Shown piece by piece: positions 6,565 through 8,763 of a stretch of DNA of 8,763 bases (the first letter of the stretch is position 1; the number at the start of each line of letters is the position of its first letter). The notes under the pieces were generated by a model. That model was not told the origin of the DNA. It was given only the letters and a program-made list of their open reading frames with translations, and did no database searches. The DNA comes from an uncultured Clostridia bacterium (GTDB lineage: Bacteria > Bacillota > Clostridia > Oscillospirales > Acutalibacteraceae): positions 1 through 8,763 of the forward strand of contig CAMBNE010000027.1 of assembly GCA_945868935.1 (NCBI GenBank). The letters are read 5' to 3'. Position numbers and translations under genes: made by a program.

Positions 6565-7953
6565 TTATTCCTGTCCGTCCTCAATAAATTTAAGTTGTTT
6601 GTAAATCATATTTGCGCACATATAAACGTTGCCGCCGCCCATTGTTAGAATCAAATCGCCCTCTTTTGCGTTTTTGCAAACGTAGTCGGTGATTTCCTCA
6701 AACGTATCAAGACAAACCGAGTTCGGAACCTTTGCTCCGAGGTCTGTGGAGTAAATATTATATGTGTTAGTTTCTCTTACAGGAAGAATTTCCGAAATAA
6801 TTGCAACGTCGGGGATTTTAAGAGCCTCTGCAAAGTCGTCAAGCAGCATAGCGGTTCTTGAAAATGTGTGCGGTTGGAACACAGCCCATACCTTTTTAAA
6901 GCCCATATTCATAGCGGCATTGAGCGTAGCAGTAAGCTCTGTCGGATGATGTGCAAAGTCGTCTGCAACGGTAATTCCGCAGGGAGTACCGAGAATTTCA
7001 AATCTTCTGTGAACTCCGCCGAACTTGTGCAGATTTTCGGAAATTTCCTTAGGAGTTGCACCGAGATAGTGCGCAGTAGCCGCCGCCGCAAGAGCATTGT
7101 AAATGTTGTGCTTTCCGGGAACGATAAGCTTGATATTTGTAAGTTTTTCGCCCTTGTAGTATAAATCAAACTGCTCGTGAACACCCTTGTCAGCGCTGAC
7201 GTTTACTGCTCTGTAGTCACAGCTTTCTCCAAAACCGTAGCTGATTTTTTCAATCTCAACGTCCTTAACGGCGTCAAGCGTATTTTCGTCGTCACCGTTA
7301 ATTACAAGAAGTCCTGTAGTCTGCTTTGAAAACCTGTTGAATGACTTTTTGATATTGTCAAGATTTTTAAAGTAGTCGAGGTGGTCGGCGTCAATATTTA
7401 AAATAATTGAGATAAACGGATTAAGCTGTAAGAAAGTGTCAACGTATTCGCAAGCCTCGCAGACAATTATGTCGCTGTGACCTACGTAGCTGTTGCCGCC
7501 GATAAACGGAAGCTTGCCGCCGATAATAGCCGACGGGTCAAATCCGCTGCCGATTAAAATCTGCGAAAGCATAGCAGTAGTTGTGGTTTTTCCGTGAGTA
7601 CCCGAAACGGCAATGCTCCTTTTGTATCTTCTTGTCACAATACCGAGCATAACACTGCGTTCAATGCAGGGAATATCCTGCTCTTTTGCAGCCATTCTTT
7701 CAGGATTTGTTTCCTTGATTGCGGCGGAGTACACAACAAGCTCAGCACCGTCAATGTTTTCAGCCTTGTGTCCCATATAAACGGGAATACCGTAGCTTTT
7801 GATTCTGTCGAGCGTTTCGCCCTCGTTCATATCCGAGCCAGAAAGCTCAAAGCCTTCACTGCGGAGAATCTCAGCCAGCGGACACATTCCGCTTCCGCCG
7901 ATTCCGATGAAATGTATTCTTTTTATTTTATCCATAAGCTTATCGTAATTCAA
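6565..7953 (-). CDS. murC: UDP-N-acetylmuramate--L-alanine ligase (MurC)
   Basis: A 462-residue protein, the usual MurC length. It catalyses ATP-dependent addition of L-Ala to UDP-MurNAc, the first amino-acid step of peptidoglycan precursor synthesis in the cytoplasm. The N-terminal Rossmann domain starts with IHFIGIGGSGM (13-23). The central Mur ligase domain has the ATP P-loop GTHGKTTTT (118-126), the metal-site glutamates in CEACEYVDTF (166, 169) and NIDADHLDYF with H191. The C-terminal domain contains DDFAHHPTE (331-339) and the closing LTMGGGN region. The farthest start is TTG at 7953, with AAGGA about 12 bases upstream and an in-frame stop just beyond. The first ATG is at 7935 and would lose six residues; it has no ribosome binding site, so I favour TTG, without certainty. 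It stands alone, not in a mur/dcw cluster. Confidence 0.96.
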   Translation of the reverse strand: MNYDKLMDKIKRIHFIGIGGSGMCPLAEILRSEGFELSGSDMNEGETLDRIKSYGIPVYMGHKAENIDGAELVVYSAAIKETNPERMAAKEQDIPCIERSVMLGIVTRRYKRSIAVSGTHGKTTTTAMLSQILIGSGFDPSAIIGGKLPFIGGNSYVGHSDIIVCEACEYVDTFLQLNPFISIILNIDADHLDYFKNLDNIKKSFNRFSKQTTGLLVINGDDENTLDAVKDVEIEKISYGFGESCDYRAVNVSADKGVHEQFDLYYKGEKLTNIKLIVPGKHNIYNALAAAATAHYLGATPKEISENLHKFGGVHRRFEILGTPCGITVADDFAHHPTELTATLNAAMNMGFKKVWAVFQPHTFSRTAMLLDDFAEALKIPDVAIISEILPVRETNTYNIYSTDLGAKVPNSVCLDTFEEITDYVCKNAKEGDLILTMGGGNVYMCANMIYKQLKFIEDGQE

Positions 7954-7998
7954 AACAACAGACCGTCCTTTTTAATCAGAATAATATGTATCTTTATT

Positions 7999-8027
7999 AT
8001 TATAAGGCTAAAAAGCAAAAAAATAAA
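7999..8027 (-). promoter_or_regulatory. Candidate murC promoter
   Basis: A perfect TATAAT lies on the minus strand at 8004-7999, about 46 bases before the TTG start. At 17 bases upstream the -35 is only TTTATT (8027-8022), in a T-rich stretch. It is plausible from its position but weak. Confidence 0.4.
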
Positions 8028-8092
8028 TACCTAAAATAAAATTTATAAGAAATAATAGTGCATTTTACGGAAAAAATTAAATTTTCAGCCTG

Positions 8093-8121
8093 TTGCCAAA
8101 TTAAAACAATAATGATAGAAT
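8093..8121 (+). promoter_or_regulatory. Promoter of the rRNA methyltransferase gene
   Basis: TTGCCA (8093-8098) and TAGAAT (8116-8121) are 17 bases apart, and TGA immediately precedes the -10 (extended -10). Transcription should begin near 8128, giving a leader of about 23 bases. Confidence 0.7.
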
Positions 8122-8137
8122 ATAAACATAACTGTAC

Positions 8138-8142
8138 GGTGG
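8138..8142 (+). promoter_or_regulatory. Ribosome binding site of the methyltransferase gene
   Basis: GGTGG lies 8 bases before the ATG at 8151. It is less canonical than the AGGAGG of htrA, but its placement supports this start. Confidence 0.65.
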
Positions 8143-8150
8143 TAATTATT

Positions 8151-8763
8151 ATGCTATTAAAGAAAAATGATATTATAAATCTTACAATAACATCAGCCTC
8201 GGCAGAGGGGAGCGGAGTAGGCAGAACTCAGGACGGAATTACTGTTTTCGTTCCGCTTTCCGCTATAGGCGATGAGCTTGAGGTGCGCATTTTAAAGACA
8301 AAAAAGACCTATGCATTCGGAAAAATAGAGAAAATCATAACTCCATCTCCGTCACGTATAGAGCCTGACTGTGATAATTTTTCAAAATGCGGCGGCTGTG
8401 TGTGGCGGCACATAATCTATGAGGAAGAGTGCAAAATCAAACAGCAAAAGGTGTTTGACGCAGTAACTCGAATCGGCGGAATCAAGGATGCAGATTTTGC
8501 TCCTATTATCGCTTGCGATAACACACTTCGTTACCGCAATAAGGCACAGCTCCCGATTGGACTGGACAAAAACGGCGAGGTGCAAATCGGTTTTTATGCA
8601 TTTCACAGCCACAGAATTGTCGATTGTACCGACTGTGTTTTACAGCCTGAGATTTTTTCAAAGGTAATTGAAATCACACGAGAATTTATTGCACAGACAA
8701 ATAACGATATTTACGACGAAAAAACAGGCAAGGGCAGACTTCGACACCTCTACATCAGACTCG
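8151..8763 (+). CDS. 23S rRNA (uracil-5-)-methyltransferase, RlmD/RumA/RlmCD family, 3' end missing (partial)
   Basis: The frame is open from ATG 8151 to the window end (204 complete codons; the family is about 450 residues). Residues 1 to about 60 form a TRAM RNA-binding domain (KKNDIINLTI ... EGSGVGRTQDGITVFVP ... GDELEVRI). The iron-sulfur cysteines follow as C74-x5-C80-x2-C83 (NFSKCGGC), with C162 as a likely fourth ligand; this matches the spacing of the 4Fe-4S cluster in E. coli RumA. LRYRNKAQLPIG and the GRLRHLYIRL segment at the end are also typical of the family. The SAM-binding domain and catalytic cysteine lie beyond the window. Family knowledge: it makes 5-methyluridine at U1939 (RlmD), or at U747 and U1939 (RlmCD of Gram-positives); which applies cannot be decided here. 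It is divergent from murC with its own promoter. Confidence 0.93.
   Translation, partial: MLLKKNDIINLTITSASAEGSGVGRTQDGITVFVPLSAIGDELEVRILKTKKTYAFGKIEKIITPSPSRIEPDCDNFSKCGGCVWRHIIYEEECKIKQQKVFDAVTRIGGIKDADFAPIIACDNTLRYRNKAQLPIGLDKNGEVQIGFYAFHSHRIVDCTDCVLQPEIFSKVIEITREFIAQTNNDIYDEKTGKGRLRHLYIRL

Noticed and set aside
7594..8034. Plus-strand frame opposite murC, running into its leader
   Set aside because: It is mostly antisense to the conserved murC P-loop region, and the part beyond is A/T-rich low-complexity sequence. No start signals were seen.
7954..8150. Possible riboswitch or small RNA between murC and the methyltransferase gene
   Set aside because: The region is A/T-rich with only an AAAATT/AATTTT palindrome (8073-8085) and the two promoters. 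I saw no stable GC-containing fold or known riboswitch core.
8382..8612. Minus-strand frame inside the methyltransferase gene
   Set aside because: It is antisense to the conserved iron-sulfur and TRAM-following region of the real gene, with no family resemblance.

Overview
The window looks like chromosomal DNA from a low-to-mid GC anaerobic Clostridia member, most probably a Ruminococcus-type gut bacterium (Oscillospiraceae/Ruminococcaceae). The main clue is a secreted papain-like peptidase ending in a type I dockerin, a module typical of cellulosome- or amylosome-forming ruminococci. Supporting clues are the clostridial style of the housekeeping proteins (TypA, MurC, RlmD-type methyltransferase), strong AGGAGG-like ribosome binding sites and A/T-rich intergenic promoters. 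The species cannot be fixed from sequence reading alone.

Layout, left to right. (1) Bases 1-1765 (+) hold the 3' 97% or so of typA/bipA, a ribosome-associated translational GTPase; its extreme 5' end is outside the window. (2) Bases 1765-2652 (+) hold a DEDDh 3'-5' exonuclease with a C-terminal four-cysteine zinc-ribbon-like module, overlapping typA by one base (TAATG), so the two are probably one translationally coupled operon. (3) Bases 2717-4540 (-) hold a secreted C1 cysteine peptidase with a lectin-like domain and a dockerin, convergent with the exonuclease. (4) Bases 4770-6470 (+) hold a membrane-anchored HtrA/DegP-type serine protease with a long Asn/Ser/Tyr-rich cytoplasmic head and one PDZ domain. 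It is divergent from the peptidase across a 229-base A/T-rich region that carries promoters for both. (5) Bases 6565-7953 (-) hold murC, convergent with htrA. (6) From base 8151 (+) to the window end is the 5' third to half of an RlmD/RumA-family 23S rRNA m5U methyltransferase, divergent from murC.

The window therefore alternates convergent and divergent junctions. Both convergent junctions carry strong hairpins with T-tracts on both strands. The first also has a second hairpin, inside the end of the exonuclease coding region, with its T-tract on the minus strand. The divergent regions (4541-4769 and 7954-8150) carry good sigma-A-type promoter matches, especially for the peptidase (TTGTAA-17-TATAAT) and the methyltransferase (TTGCCA-17-TAGAAT with an extended TG).

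Functionally, typA, the exonuclease and the methyltransferase concern the ribosome and RNA, murC makes peptidoglycan precursor, and the central divergent pair are two extracytoplasmic proteases: one probably docked to a cell-surface scaffold, the other embedded in the membrane for envelope quality control. I found no RNA genes, CRISPR, insertion sequences or phage genes. Nothing here is clearly a new system; the most interesting items are the dockerin peptidase beside HtrA, the exonuclease/zinc-ribbon architecture coupled to typA, the terminator inside a coding end, and a short duplication around the htrA start.
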